Of a stretch of DNA of 64,000 bases, positions 26,385-34,507 are shown one piece after another. The translations under genes were made by a program, and so were the position numbers. This stretch comes from Singulisphaera sp045290345 (GTDB lineage Bacteria; Planctomycetota; Planctomycetia; Isosphaerales; Isosphaeraceae), in the NCBI RefSeq assembly GCF_045290345.1, contig NZ_CP155447.1, positions 7,440,001-7,504,000 on the forward strand. The letters are read 5' to 3'. A model generated the notes under the pieces. That model was not told the DNA's origin. It saw only the letters and a program-made list of their open reading frames with translations, and did not search any database. Every line of letters begins with the position of its first letter. The first letter of the stretch is position 1.

Positions 26385-26740
26385 CCCCCCAGTTTCTCCG
26401 GCCTGTTCGACCTGGTCTTCAATCTTGGCTTTCTCTACCATATTCCCGAGCTGACCAAAGCCCTCAGGTGGTGCCGTTCGCAGACTTCCCGACTCTTTCT
26501 CGGGACGCTCTACGCCGAGCTTGCCGAAAGCCGCCGTATCTGGGGATGGAGTATCGCCAAGGAGGCCTGCTCGACCCGATCAGCGGCGCCTCGGCCTTCT
26601 CATTCTGGCCGTACGAGGCCGACCTGATTTCGATGCTGCGCGACGCCGGATACTCTCAGGTTCATGTGCTCGGGAAGGAACTCTTGAGCCGAATGCTACA
26701 TAATTACGTCCATAGCAGAGTGGTTCGCTGTTGTATGTAG
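26385..26740 (+). pseudogene. Decayed SAM-dependent methyltransferase
   Basis: The first part of this stretch reads GLFDLVFNLGFLYHIPELTK, a class I methyltransferase motif (FDLVxxxGxLYHI), and the next part reads LLDPISGASAFSFWPYEADL in another frame, followed by MLRDAGYSQVHVLG. Joining them needs a frame change near 26530-26540. The upstream half, with the SAM-binding glycine motif, is missing, and the palindromic repeat sits just in front. I read it as a truncated, frameshifted gene. Confidence 0.6.
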
Positions 26741-26780
26741 TTTTGTTTGAGCGTTCCGAAATTCAAGGCTGTGTGAATTT

Positions 26781-27872
26781 ATGCTCTCGAAAAGCATGCG
26801 TCATCGCGAGTGGAACGGACGTGGCTATGCCTTGGTCGCATTGGGGATCTATCTCGTCTCGTTGATCGTGTCCCCGGGCTATATGGCCTTTTTGTTCGCG
26901 TTTGAAGCACTGACGAGGTGCTTTTCCGGCTCCGCTCATGTCGAACGGGGGAGTTGGCTCCTCGGACTCTCCTGGCTTGCAAACCCGGCCGCATGGGTCG
27001 GCATCCTCTTGCTTGGCATGGGGGCGTGGCGGTTGGCCACGGTCGCAGGGGAACTCGCCATCCTGCTGGCTCTCTGCGCGGTAAGTGTGGGAGGCTTCAT
27101 ACCAAGCTACTACCTCTGGGTCGCCAGCATGGCGGTGGTGGTCTACGGGGCGTTTAGAGGGCTTCGCTCGGTCGCAATCACGGTGGATTCCGCGGAACCA
27201 GGATTCTCCACGCTGGCCGTTGCCAATCGTCGGAAACCGATCGTTGCTCTCGTCCTGGGGCTCCCCCTCGTTTTTGGGGGGCTTCTCATGGTGTCTGCAT
27301 TCAGGGGTGACTATTCGCTTTTGAAAGAATTTGACGAATTTGACCCAAACGTGAACATCCACACCGGGGACGATGCCAAGAGGTTGATTCTGCAATGGGC
27401 CCATAGCGCGGTTCGGCTCGATCCGAACCAAGGGGGAATCCCCGCGTCGGCGACGGACTTCTGGCTTTACGACGGTGGCAGTTTCAATGGCTCGATCACT
27501 TATTGGGTTTTCCAATGTGGCAGCCGCGAAGATTGTCTGAAGGCCGTCGAATATCTCGGCGGCCTGCGCCCGGACGACCTCAAGCCGTGGGAGCCGTCGC
27601 GTTATGCCGTGGTGATGGAGGGGTTGGACTTTTATTCGAAAGCGGCCACGTTGAATCCGAGGATCCTCGGAACTCCTTGGGATGTTCGCGGAATCAAGAA
27701 CGGGCTGGTGTACGAGCAGGTTCAAGGCGATCACCGTTCGATGGTCTATTACGCAATTGACCACGACCGCAACCGTGTCTACTACCACTATGAGAGCGGC
27801 GGTTTTCCCCGGGATGAGTACCGCCCCGAGGTTCACGGCGGTGGTGCAGGCCTCAAGCCGAAGCCCAAATGA
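26781..27872 (+). CDS. Membrane protein with C-terminal soluble domain, unknown
   Basis: A 363-residue protein. Hydrophobic segments are YALVALGIYLVSLIVSPGYM, a WVGILLLGMG region, LAILLALCAVSVGG, and IVALVLGLPLVFGGLLMVS. The rest (from about residue 185) is polar and looks extracytoplasmic, ending in a KPKPK tail. There is no recognised family. ATG 26781 was taken; ATG 26796 is also possible. The gene stands alone, with no close partners. Confidence 0.7.
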   Translation: MLSKSMRHREWNGRGYALVALGIYLVSLIVSPGYMAFLFAFEALTRCFSGSAHVERGSWLLGLSWLANPAAWVGILLLGMGAWRLATVAGELAILLALCAVSVGGFIPSYYLWVASMAVVVYGAFRGLRSVAITVDSAEPGFSTLAVANRRKPIVALVLGLPLVFGGLLMVSAFRGDYSLLKEFDEFDPNVNIHTGDDAKRLILQWAHSAVRLDPNQGGIPASATDFWLYDGGSFNGSITYWVFQCGSREDCLKAVEYLGGLRPDDLKPWEPSRYAVVMEGLDFYSKAATLNPRILGTPWDVRGIKNGLVYEQVQGDHRSMVYYAIDHDRNRVYYHYESGGFPRDEYRPEVHGGGAGLKPKPK

Positions 27873-28180
27873 GTCACCGCAATCGTGGATTTGGATTTCA
27901 TTCAAACGAACGGCTCGCCGTTTTCGTATCCTGTCCAGATTGTTCGATTTGGCAATGGTCGCCGTTGCGTCGGTCAAGTTGACATGTAGTTCGGTCGACT
28001 CAAGCCGTGTGCCGTCGGGAACCAAGCCGCTTTTTCGATAGTCTAAGGACTCGGGCCACGACGAGGCGTGCGGGGTAATTGACTTTTGTCCTATCTGGCT
28101 TCGCGGCCCCTAATCCTTTAGAATGCTTCCTCAACTGATTGGAAGCGTTGATGCACGGTCCGGCATCCTGGAGCGATGGA
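27873..28180. other. Intergenic region before the MoxR operon
   Basis: About 300 bases. A TTGACT at 28079-28084 resembles a -35 box, but no matching -10 lies at the right distance; a TAGAAT occurs at 28119-28124. The operon promoter is probably here but not defined. Confidence 0.35.
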
Positions 28181-29209
28181 ATGGCTCAACCTTCTCCGTC
28201 TCCCGTCCAAGAGACGCTTGGCGAGGACGACGTCCAGGCAATCGACCAGTTGCGCGAGGCGAACGCTCGCCTGCGTAACGAACTCGCCAAGGTGATCGTC
28301 GGTCAGACCGACGTGATCGAACGACTGGCGATCTGCCTGTTCGCTCGCGGTCACGCGTTGCTGATGGGGGTCCCCGGGCTGGCCAAGACGTTGCTGGTCA
28401 GCAGGCTCGCCGAGACGATGTCGCTGAAGTTCAGCCGGATCCAGTTCACGCCCGACCTGATGCCGATGGACATCACCGGGACCGACATTCTTCAGGATGG
28501 TCACAATGGGCGGCGCGAGTTTCAGTTTATCCACGGGCCCGTCTTCGCCAACATCGTCTTAGCCGACGAGATCAACCGGGCCCCACCGAAAACTCAGGCG
28601 GCGATGCTCGAGGCGATGCAGGAGCAGAACGTTACGGTCGTCGGGAAGTCGTTCCGGCTCGAACCGCCGTTCCTGGTGCTCGCCACCCAGAACCCGGTCG
28701 AGCAAGAAGGCACCTACCCGTTGCCCGAAGCTCAGCTCGACCGGTTCATGTTCCTCATCGAGCTCGACTACCCGTCCGAGGCCGAAGAGATCAGGATTGC
28801 TCGCACGACCACCGGCGACGCCCTACCTCAACTCGACCACCTGCTCACGCCCGAAGACGTGATCCGGTTCCAGCATCTCGTCCGACGCGTGCCGGTTCCC
28901 GACCATATCTACACCTACGCGGCGCGGTTGGTGCGGAAGACCAGGCCGAACGATCCGACCGCCCCGGCCTGGCTCAAGCCGCTCGTGTCATGGGGGGCCG
29001 GCCCGCGAGCGGTCCAGTATCTGATCCTGGGCGCCAAGGCCCGCGCGGCTTTGCTCGGCAGCTACATGGTCCGGCTCGAAGATGTCCATGAGGTCGCCGT
29101 CCCCGTGCTCACCCACCGCGTGATCACCACGTTCGCGGCGCAAGCCGAGGGGATCGACGCCAAGAAGATCGTGACCCGGCTCGCCGAGGAGTCGAACATG
29201 GAACGGTAG
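28181..29209 (+). CDS. MoxR-type AAA+ ATPase
   Basis: A 342-residue cytoplasmic ATPase. Walker A is GVPGLAKT (about residue 65), Walker B is VLADEINRAPPKTQ (about 126), and ATQNPVEQEGTYPLPEAQLD is the family signature. MoxR ATPases act as chaperones that remodel or activate vWA-domain proteins. The following genes encode exactly these. ATG 28181 is preferred because GGAG lies seven bases upstream; ATG 28151 in the same frame has only a weak one. It is the first gene of a five-gene operon. Confidence 0.9.
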   Translation: MAQPSPSPVQETLGEDDVQAIDQLREANARLRNELAKVIVGQTDVIERLAICLFARGHALLMGVPGLAKTLLVSRLAETMSLKFSRIQFTPDLMPMDITGTDILQDGHNGRREFQFIHGPVFANIVLADEINRAPPKTQAAMLEAMQEQNVTVVGKSFRLEPPFLVLATQNPVEQEGTYPLPEAQLDRFMFLIELDYPSEAEEIRIARTTTGDALPQLDHLLTPEDVIRFQHLVRRVPVPDHIYTYAARLVRKTRPNDPTAPAWLKPLVSWGAGPRAVQYLILGAKARAALLGSYMVRLEDVHEVAVPVLTHRVITTFAAQAEGIDAKKIVTRLAEESNMER

Positions 29210-29229
29210 CGGAGTCAGACCACTCCGCG

Positions 29230-29288
29230 GAGCCTCGGCTTCAGAGACGCTGGCGTTTGCAAGCCTCAGCGCTCTTGAGCCGAGGCTC
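29230..29288 (+). repeat. Compound stem-loop between the MoxR and DUF58 genes
   Basis: GAGCCTCGGCT at the left pairs with AGCCGAGGCTC at the right, and the match continues for a further six bases with two mismatches. The loop contains a second small inverted repeat (CGCTG...CAGCG). It sits between two coding regions of the same operon and may be a transcript attenuator or processing site. Confidence 0.45.
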
Positions 29289-29320
29289 TTGATCCTTTCA
29301 CCCGGAAAGCTCATCCAGCC

Positions 29321-30232
29321 ATGTTCCCGGATCGCCAACCCCGAAGCTTCCTCGACGCCGGCGTGTTGTCGCGGCTCGCCAGCGTTCCATTGATGGCACG
29401 CCGACCGATGCAGGGGAGCGTGTCAGGTCGACACCCCAGCCCGCATCGCGGCTCGAGCGTCGAATTTTCCGAATATCGAAAATATGTTCCCGGCGATGAT
29501 CTCAGGAGGTTGGACTGGCGAGCCTATGGCCGCTCCGACCGGTTCTTCGTCAAGGAGTTCGAGGCCGACACCAACCTGCGGTGCTGCCTGGTCCTCGATA
29601 CCAGCGGCTCGATGGGCTACGGCTCGGCGGGCGTGACCAAGATCGAATACGCGCGGCGGATCGCAGGGGCGCTCGGCCATCTGGCGATGCGCCAGGGGGA
29701 TGCGGTCGGACTCGCCTGCGTGGCCAAAGGGCTAGTTCGCACCATCCCCCCCAAGCGAAACCCCGCGCACTTGATGTCGGTCTTCGACATTCTGGAAGAG
29801 GCGAAGCCCCAGGGGGAGACGCGGCTCGCGCCGGTGCTCCACGAACTGGCCGAGACGGTCCGCCAGCGCGCGCTCGTGGTCGTGATCTCCGACCTGTTCG
29901 TCGACCCCGGCGAGCTTCGAAGCTGTTTCCAGCACCTGCGATTTCGCAGGCATGACCTGGCGCTTTTCCACCTCCTCGACCCCAAGGAGCTGAGCTTCGA
30001 TTTCCGCCGACCGATGCGGTTCCTCGATATGGAAGGGGGGCCGGCGATCTTTGCCGAGCCGAGCGAGATCGCCGACCGTTACCGCAAGGCGATCAGCGCC
30101 TACCTGGAAGGGATCCAGGAGGCCGTGCGCGAGTCGGCCGTCGACTACCATCAGGTCAGGATCGACGACGACTATGAACAGGTGCTGCTCCGCTTTCTCG
30201 TCGGCCGAGCACGATCGCGGGGGGTGCGATGA
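29321..30232 (+). CDS. DUF58 / vWA-like protein
   Basis: A 303-residue protein. The DUF58 signature is EYRKYVPGDDLRRLDWRAYG, and a vWA-like MIDAS motif DTSGSMG starts at Asp93. No signal peptide or membrane segment is visible. DUF58 proteins work with MoxR ATPases, often as membrane-associated partners of the Bat proteins. The stop codon overlaps the next start (ATGA), so the two are translationally coupled. Confidence 0.88.
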   Translation: MFPDRQPRSFLDAGVLSRLASVPLMARRPMQGSVSGRHPSPHRGSSVEFSEYRKYVPGDDLRRLDWRAYGRSDRFFVKEFEADTNLRCCLVLDTSGSMGYGSAGVTKIEYARRIAGALGHLAMRQGDAVGLACVAKGLVRTIPPKRNPAHLMSVFDILEEAKPQGETRLAPVLHELAETVRQRALVVVISDLFVDPGELRSCFQHLRFRRHDLALFHLLDPKELSFDFRRPMRFLDMEGGPAIFAEPSEIADRYRKAISAYLEGIQEAVRESAVDYHQVRIDDDYEQVLLRFLVGRARSRGVR

Positions 30233-32214
30233 ACTTTCTCCACCCATTGATTCTGGTGGCCCTGCCACTGGTGGCCTTGCCGGTGATCATCCACCTGATC
30301 AATCAAAGGCGCTACCAGACTGTGCAGTGGGGCGCAATGATGTTCCTGCTGGCGGCCAACCGGATGTCGCGTGGTTACGCGCGGCTCCGCCAGTGGCTGA
30401 TCATGGCCTTCCGGATGGCCGCCATCGCCGCCCTGCTCTTCGCGCTCAGCCGGCCGCTGGCCGGGGGCTGGCTCGGCTTCACGGCCGGGGGCCGGGCCGA
30501 CACCACGATCATCTTGCTCGACCGGTCGCCCAGCATGCAGCAAGTGGGAAATGGGTCGGGCGGGTCGAAGCTCGAGACCGGGAAACGACAGCTTGCCCGG
30601 GCGCTCGGAACGCTCGGCTCGAATCGCTGGGTCCTGATCGAGAGCGGAACCAACAAGCCACGCACGATCGAGTCGGCCGACGCCCTGCTCACGACCTCCG
30701 ACACCGGCCCCTTGAGTGCGGCGGCCGATATCCCGGGAATGATCGAGGCGGCACGCGACTATGTTCGGGCCAACAAGACGGGGCGGACCGAGATCTGGAT
30801 CTGTTCCGACCTCCGGCGCGACGACTGGGAGATCGATGACGGCCGCTGGCGGTCGATCCGCGAGTCGTTCCTCGGTTTCCCGCAGGGGGTGCGGTTTCAC
30901 TTGCTCGCTTATCCCAGAACGGCACCTACCAATGTGGCGGTCCGGGTGACCGGGGTGCGTCGCCAGGCGGCCGGCGACGGCGCCGATGTGCTGGTCTCGC
31001 TCAGCCTGGTTCGTGAAGGGAGTGAGAATCTGCGGTCGACCGTTCCGGTGCACTTCGAGATCGGGGGCGCCCGCTCGGAACTGACCGTCGAGATGAACGG
31101 TCCTCGGTTCACGCTCAAAGATCATCGGATCCCGCTGGAACGGGGCCGTCGTCGCGGCTGGGGCAAGGTCTCGATCCCCGCGGACGCGAACCTGGCGGAC
31201 AACGACTTCTATTTTGCGTTCGATCAGCCCGCCCCTCGCCACGCGATCGTCGTCGCGGAGGATGGGCAAGCCGCGCAGGCGTTACGGCTGGCCGCCTCGA
31301 TTGCGCCTGACCCCGAGCTGAAGTGTTCGGCCGAGGTCGTTCCGATTGACCAGCTCACGTCCGTCGAGTGGGAGACCGCCTCCTTGCTCCTCTGGCAAGG
31401 CCCGCTCCCCGAGGGGGCGGCGGCCGACCTGGTCCGTGCGTTCATCGACCGTGGCGGTCGGGTTTTCTTCTTCCCTCCTCGAGTGCCGGGCGGGGCCGAA
31501 TTCCTGGGGGGGCGGTGGACGGCCTGGGGCGACCATCCGCAAGGAGCGACGGTCGAGACCTGGCGAGGCGATCAGGACCTGCTCTCCAACACCTTGAATG
31601 GGGCTGCGCTTCCGGTCGGGCAACTGCAAGTTCGCCACTGGTGCGGTCTGTCGGGCGACCTCACCCCCCTCGCCACATTAAAAGGGGGCGACCTGCTGCT
31701 GGCGCGGGCGACCACCAACGCGGGCGGAGCCTATTTCTGCGCGACCACACCGGCGGCCGGCGACTCATCGCTGGCGACCGACGGCGTGACCCTCTATGTG
31801 ATGATCCAGCGGGCTCAGGCCGCCGGAGCCGAAGCGCTCGAAACGACCCGGCAGCTGGCGGCCGGGTCGATGACCGGCACCGACTCCTCGAACTGGTCGA
31901 GACTGTCCGGGGGAGACGAGGCGGTTTCCACCGAATACGCGTTCCACCGCGGTGTCTACGCCTCGGGGGAGCGGCTGTTGGCGATTAACCGGCCCGTCGC
32001 TGAGGATGCGGCCCCGGTCCTGGCCGACGAGCAGGTGGCCGGCCTCTTCCGCGGGCTCGACTTCGCGCGGGTGGACGACCGGGAAGGGAATGTTGACTCG
32101 TTGATTCAGGAAGTGTGGCGACTGTTTCTGATCGCCATGATGGCGGCCCTGCTCATCGAGGCCGCGCTCTGTATGCCCCGGCCCGCTCGGGCCTCGGCGG
32201 GGACCTCCACATGA
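30229..32214 (+). CDS. BatA-like membrane protein with vWA domain
   Basis: A 661-residue protein. The N-terminal BatA region has HPLILVALPLVALPVIIHLI and then an RYQTVQWGAMMFLLA stretch. A second membrane segment near residue 60-80 precedes a vWA domain with a degenerate MIDAS (DRSPSM, Asp98). The middle is a large extracytoplasmic part and the C-terminus is another membrane segment (LFLIAMMAALLIEAALC). Together with MoxR and DUF58 it belongs to the Bat group thought to act in envelope stress tolerance. The next gene overlaps by four bases (ATGA). Confidence 0.85.
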   Translation: MNFLHPLILVALPLVALPVIIHLINQRRYQTVQWGAMMFLLAANRMSRGYARLRQWLIMAFRMAAIAALLFALSRPLAGGWLGFTAGGRADTTIILLDRSPSMQQVGNGSGGSKLETGKRQLARALGTLGSNRWVLIESGTNKPRTIESADALLTTSDTGPLSAAADIPGMIEAARDYVRANKTGRTEIWICSDLRRDDWEIDDGRWRSIRESFLGFPQGVRFHLLAYPRTAPTNVAVRVTGVRRQAAGDGADVLVSLSLVREGSENLRSTVPVHFEIGGARSELTVEMNGPRFTLKDHRIPLERGRRRGWGKVSIPADANLADNDFYFAFDQPAPRHAIVVAEDGQAAQALRLAASIAPDPELKCSAEVVPIDQLTSVEWETASLLLWQGPLPEGAAADLVRAFIDRGGRVFFFPPRVPGGAEFLGGRWTAWGDHPQGATVETWRGDQDLLSNTLNGAALPVGQLQVRHWCGLSGDLTPLATLKGGDLLLARATTNAGGAYFCATTPAAGDSSLATDGVTLYVMIQRAQAAGAEALETTRQLAAGSMTGTDSSNWSRLSGGDEAVSTEYAFHRGVYASGERLLAINRPVAEDAAPVLADEQVAGLFRGLDFARVDDREGNVDSLIQEVWRLFLIAMMAALLIEAALCMPRPARASAGTST

Positions 32215-34415
32215 ACGTGTCGCGGTCGCTCACTTTCCTGTGGACTCCTTGGTCGCTCGCCGCGTCGGTCGTGCTCGTGCTGGCGGCCGCCGGACTCTGC
32301 TTCGTCGCCTGGCGACGGAGCGGGTACAGGCGTTCGCAAGGCGTGCTCGAGGGGCTTCGATTCGTGATCGTCTGCCTCGGCGCGATCTTGCTCAACCAGC
32401 CCGAGTGGGTCGAAGCGTACCGCCCCGAAGAAAAGCCGTCGGTCGCCGTGCTCTGGGACGCGTCGCCCAGCATGGAAACGCGCGATGTCGTCCCCGCGAA
32501 ACGGCCAGTTCCGACCGCCGGGCCGATGACCAGGCGCGAGGCGATCGCGTCCCTGGCCGACGCCGCGTCATGGGACAAGCTGCGCGGCCGGATGAACGTG
32601 GTTTTGCAGTCGTTCTCGCCCGAGTCGACGGGACGCGGTACCGACCTGTACGACCCGCTCGCCCAGGCGCCTGAAACGTTCTCGAACCTGCGAGGGATCG
32701 TCCTGGCGTCGGATGGGGACTGGACCGAGGGCCTGCCGCCCGTTCAGGCCGCCGCGCGGCTGCGGGCCCTGGGCGTTCCAATCTTCGCGGTACCCGTCGG
32801 CAGCCCCACCCGCTTGCCTGACATCGAGCTGCTCAACCTCGACGCACCGACGTTCGGCGTGGCGGGCAAGGCGGTCCGAGTTCCCTTCACGATCGACAGT
32901 TCGCTTCCGCGCGAGCATGTCACCACGGTCACCTTGAAGACGTCGGACGGCGACGAGGTGACCAAGGACGTACGCGTCGCCCCGATGGGCCGGACCAGCG
33001 ACGCGGTGGTCTGGAAGCCGAAGGGGACGGGCGACTTCACGCTGGCGCTCAACGTGCCCGCGCATCCCGATGAGATGATCTCCGACAACAATAAGCTCTC
33101 CACGCCGATCTCGATCCGTGAGGAGAAGCTCAAGGTCCTGGTCGTCGAGTCGTACCCGCGCTGGGAGTACCGCTACCTGCGGAACGCCCTCTCGCGCGAC
33201 CCCGGGGTTGAGGTCTCTTGCTTGCTCTTCCACCCCGGGCTCAGTAAGGCCGGGGGAGGGAATAAGGACTACATCAAGCAGTTCCCCGCGGGCCTCGATG
33301 AGCTCTCGAAATATGACGTGGTTTTCATCGGAGACGTCGGGCTCGACGACGGCCAGCTCACCTCCGAGCAGTGCCGCCTCCTGAAAGGGCTGGTCGAGCA
33401 TCAGGCAAGTGGTCTTGTGTTCATGCCTGGAATTCAGGGGCGGCAGTTCTCTCTGCTCGAGACCGAGCTGGGCGACCTCAGCCCGGTCACGCTCGACCCC
33501 GCCCAGCCCGGCGGTTGGGGTTCGCGCACGCCGAACCATTTTGAACTGACGGAGCTCGGGCGCCGGAGCTTACTCACGAAGCTCGCCGACACCGAGGACG
33601 ATAACGCCGAGGTCTGGGAGGGTTTGCCCGGCTTCCAGTGGTACGCCCCGGTGCTTCGGGCCAAGGCGGGGAGCGACGTGCTGGCCGTTCACAAAGACAT
33701 CACGAACGAGTCGGGTCGAATTCCGTTGCTCGCCACGCGTACGTTCGGGGCGGGCAAGGTCCTGTTCATGGGGACCGATGGCGCCTGGCGCTGGCGGAAG
33801 GGGGTCGAGGACAAGTACCACTATCGGTTCTGGGGGCAGGTGGTGCGCTGGATGGCCTACCAGCGGAACATGGCCAAGGGCGAAACCATGCGTCTGTTCT
33901 ACGTGCCCGACCAGCCGAGGATGAATAAGGTCTTGACGTTCCACGCGAATGTGATGGATCGGAGCGGCGAACCCTTGCGCGGTGGCGACGTCTCCGCGCG
34001 GATCACGGCCCCGTCGGGCAAGGCGGAAGTGGCTCGGTTCACCACCGCCGGTGACGAGTGGGGCGAGTACACCGGCCGATTCACCGCCACGGAGGCAGGG
34101 GCGCATCAAGTGGCCCTGATCTGCAAGCAGACCGGGGCGACGCTCAACGCCACCTTCTTTGTGCAGGGGACCTCGGCGGAGCGGATCGGCCGCCCGTCGC
34201 GGCCCGAAGTCTTGGAAGAACTCGCCCGGGTGACGCGCGGCAAGGTGGTCGAGCCGGATCAGCTCGATGACGTCGTCCGCACCCTGGCCGCGCTTCCCGA
34301 CCCTCCCCCCGCGGTCCGCCGATTGCAGTTATGGAGTCACGGGGGGGTGGCGGTTGTTATGATCGGTTTGATGGGGGCCTTCTGGGTAGGCAGGAAGGCC
34401 ATCGGTCTCGTTTAA
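32211..34415 (+). CDS. vWA-like membrane protein, second Bat-type component
   Basis: A 734-residue protein. Two membrane segments lie near the N-terminus (PWSLAASVVLVLAAAGLCFVA and a following GLRFVIVCLGAILL), then DASPSM (Asp83) marks a degenerate vWA MIDAS. A glutamine-amidotransferase-like central domain is suggested by VLVVESYPRWEYRYL and FMPGIQG. The C-terminus ends in a further membrane segment. ATG 32211 overlaps the previous stop (ATGA); a longer frame from 32115 is inside the BatA gene. The protein is probably a MoxR/BatA partner in the membrane. Confidence 0.8.
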   Translation: MNVSRSLTFLWTPWSLAASVVLVLAAAGLCFVAWRRSGYRRSQGVLEGLRFVIVCLGAILLNQPEWVEAYRPEEKPSVAVLWDASPSMETRDVVPAKRPVPTAGPMTRREAIASLADAASWDKLRGRMNVVLQSFSPESTGRGTDLYDPLAQAPETFSNLRGIVLASDGDWTEGLPPVQAAARLRALGVPIFAVPVGSPTRLPDIELLNLDAPTFGVAGKAVRVPFTIDSSLPREHVTTVTLKTSDGDEVTKDVRVAPMGRTSDAVVWKPKGTGDFTLALNVPAHPDEMISDNNKLSTPISIREEKLKVLVVESYPRWEYRYLRNALSRDPGVEVSCLLFHPGLSKAGGGNKDYIKQFPAGLDELSKYDVVFIGDVGLDDGQLTSEQCRLLKGLVEHQASGLVFMPGIQGRQFSLLETELGDLSPVTLDPAQPGGWGSRTPNHFELTELGRRSLLTKLADTEDDNAEVWEGLPGFQWYAPVLRAKAGSDVLAVHKDITNESGRIPLLATRTFGAGKVLFMGTDGAWRWRKGVEDKYHYRFWGQVVRWMAYQRNMAKGETMRLFYVPDQPRMNKVLTFHANVMDRSGEPLRGGDVSARITAPSGKAEVARFTTAGDEWGEYTGRFTATEAGAHQVALICKQTGATLNATFFVQGTSAERIGRPSRPEVLEELARVTRGKVVEPDQLDDVVRTLAALPDPPPAVRRLQLWSHGGVAVVMIGLMGAFWVGRKAIGLV

Positions 34416-34507
34416 GAATGGTCAATCTCGGGTGGGCTTGTGTCCGCTCGGCAAGAATCTTGCGGGATAATGTCGGATAAACGCAATCTATTATCAGTGA
34501 GGTCAAC

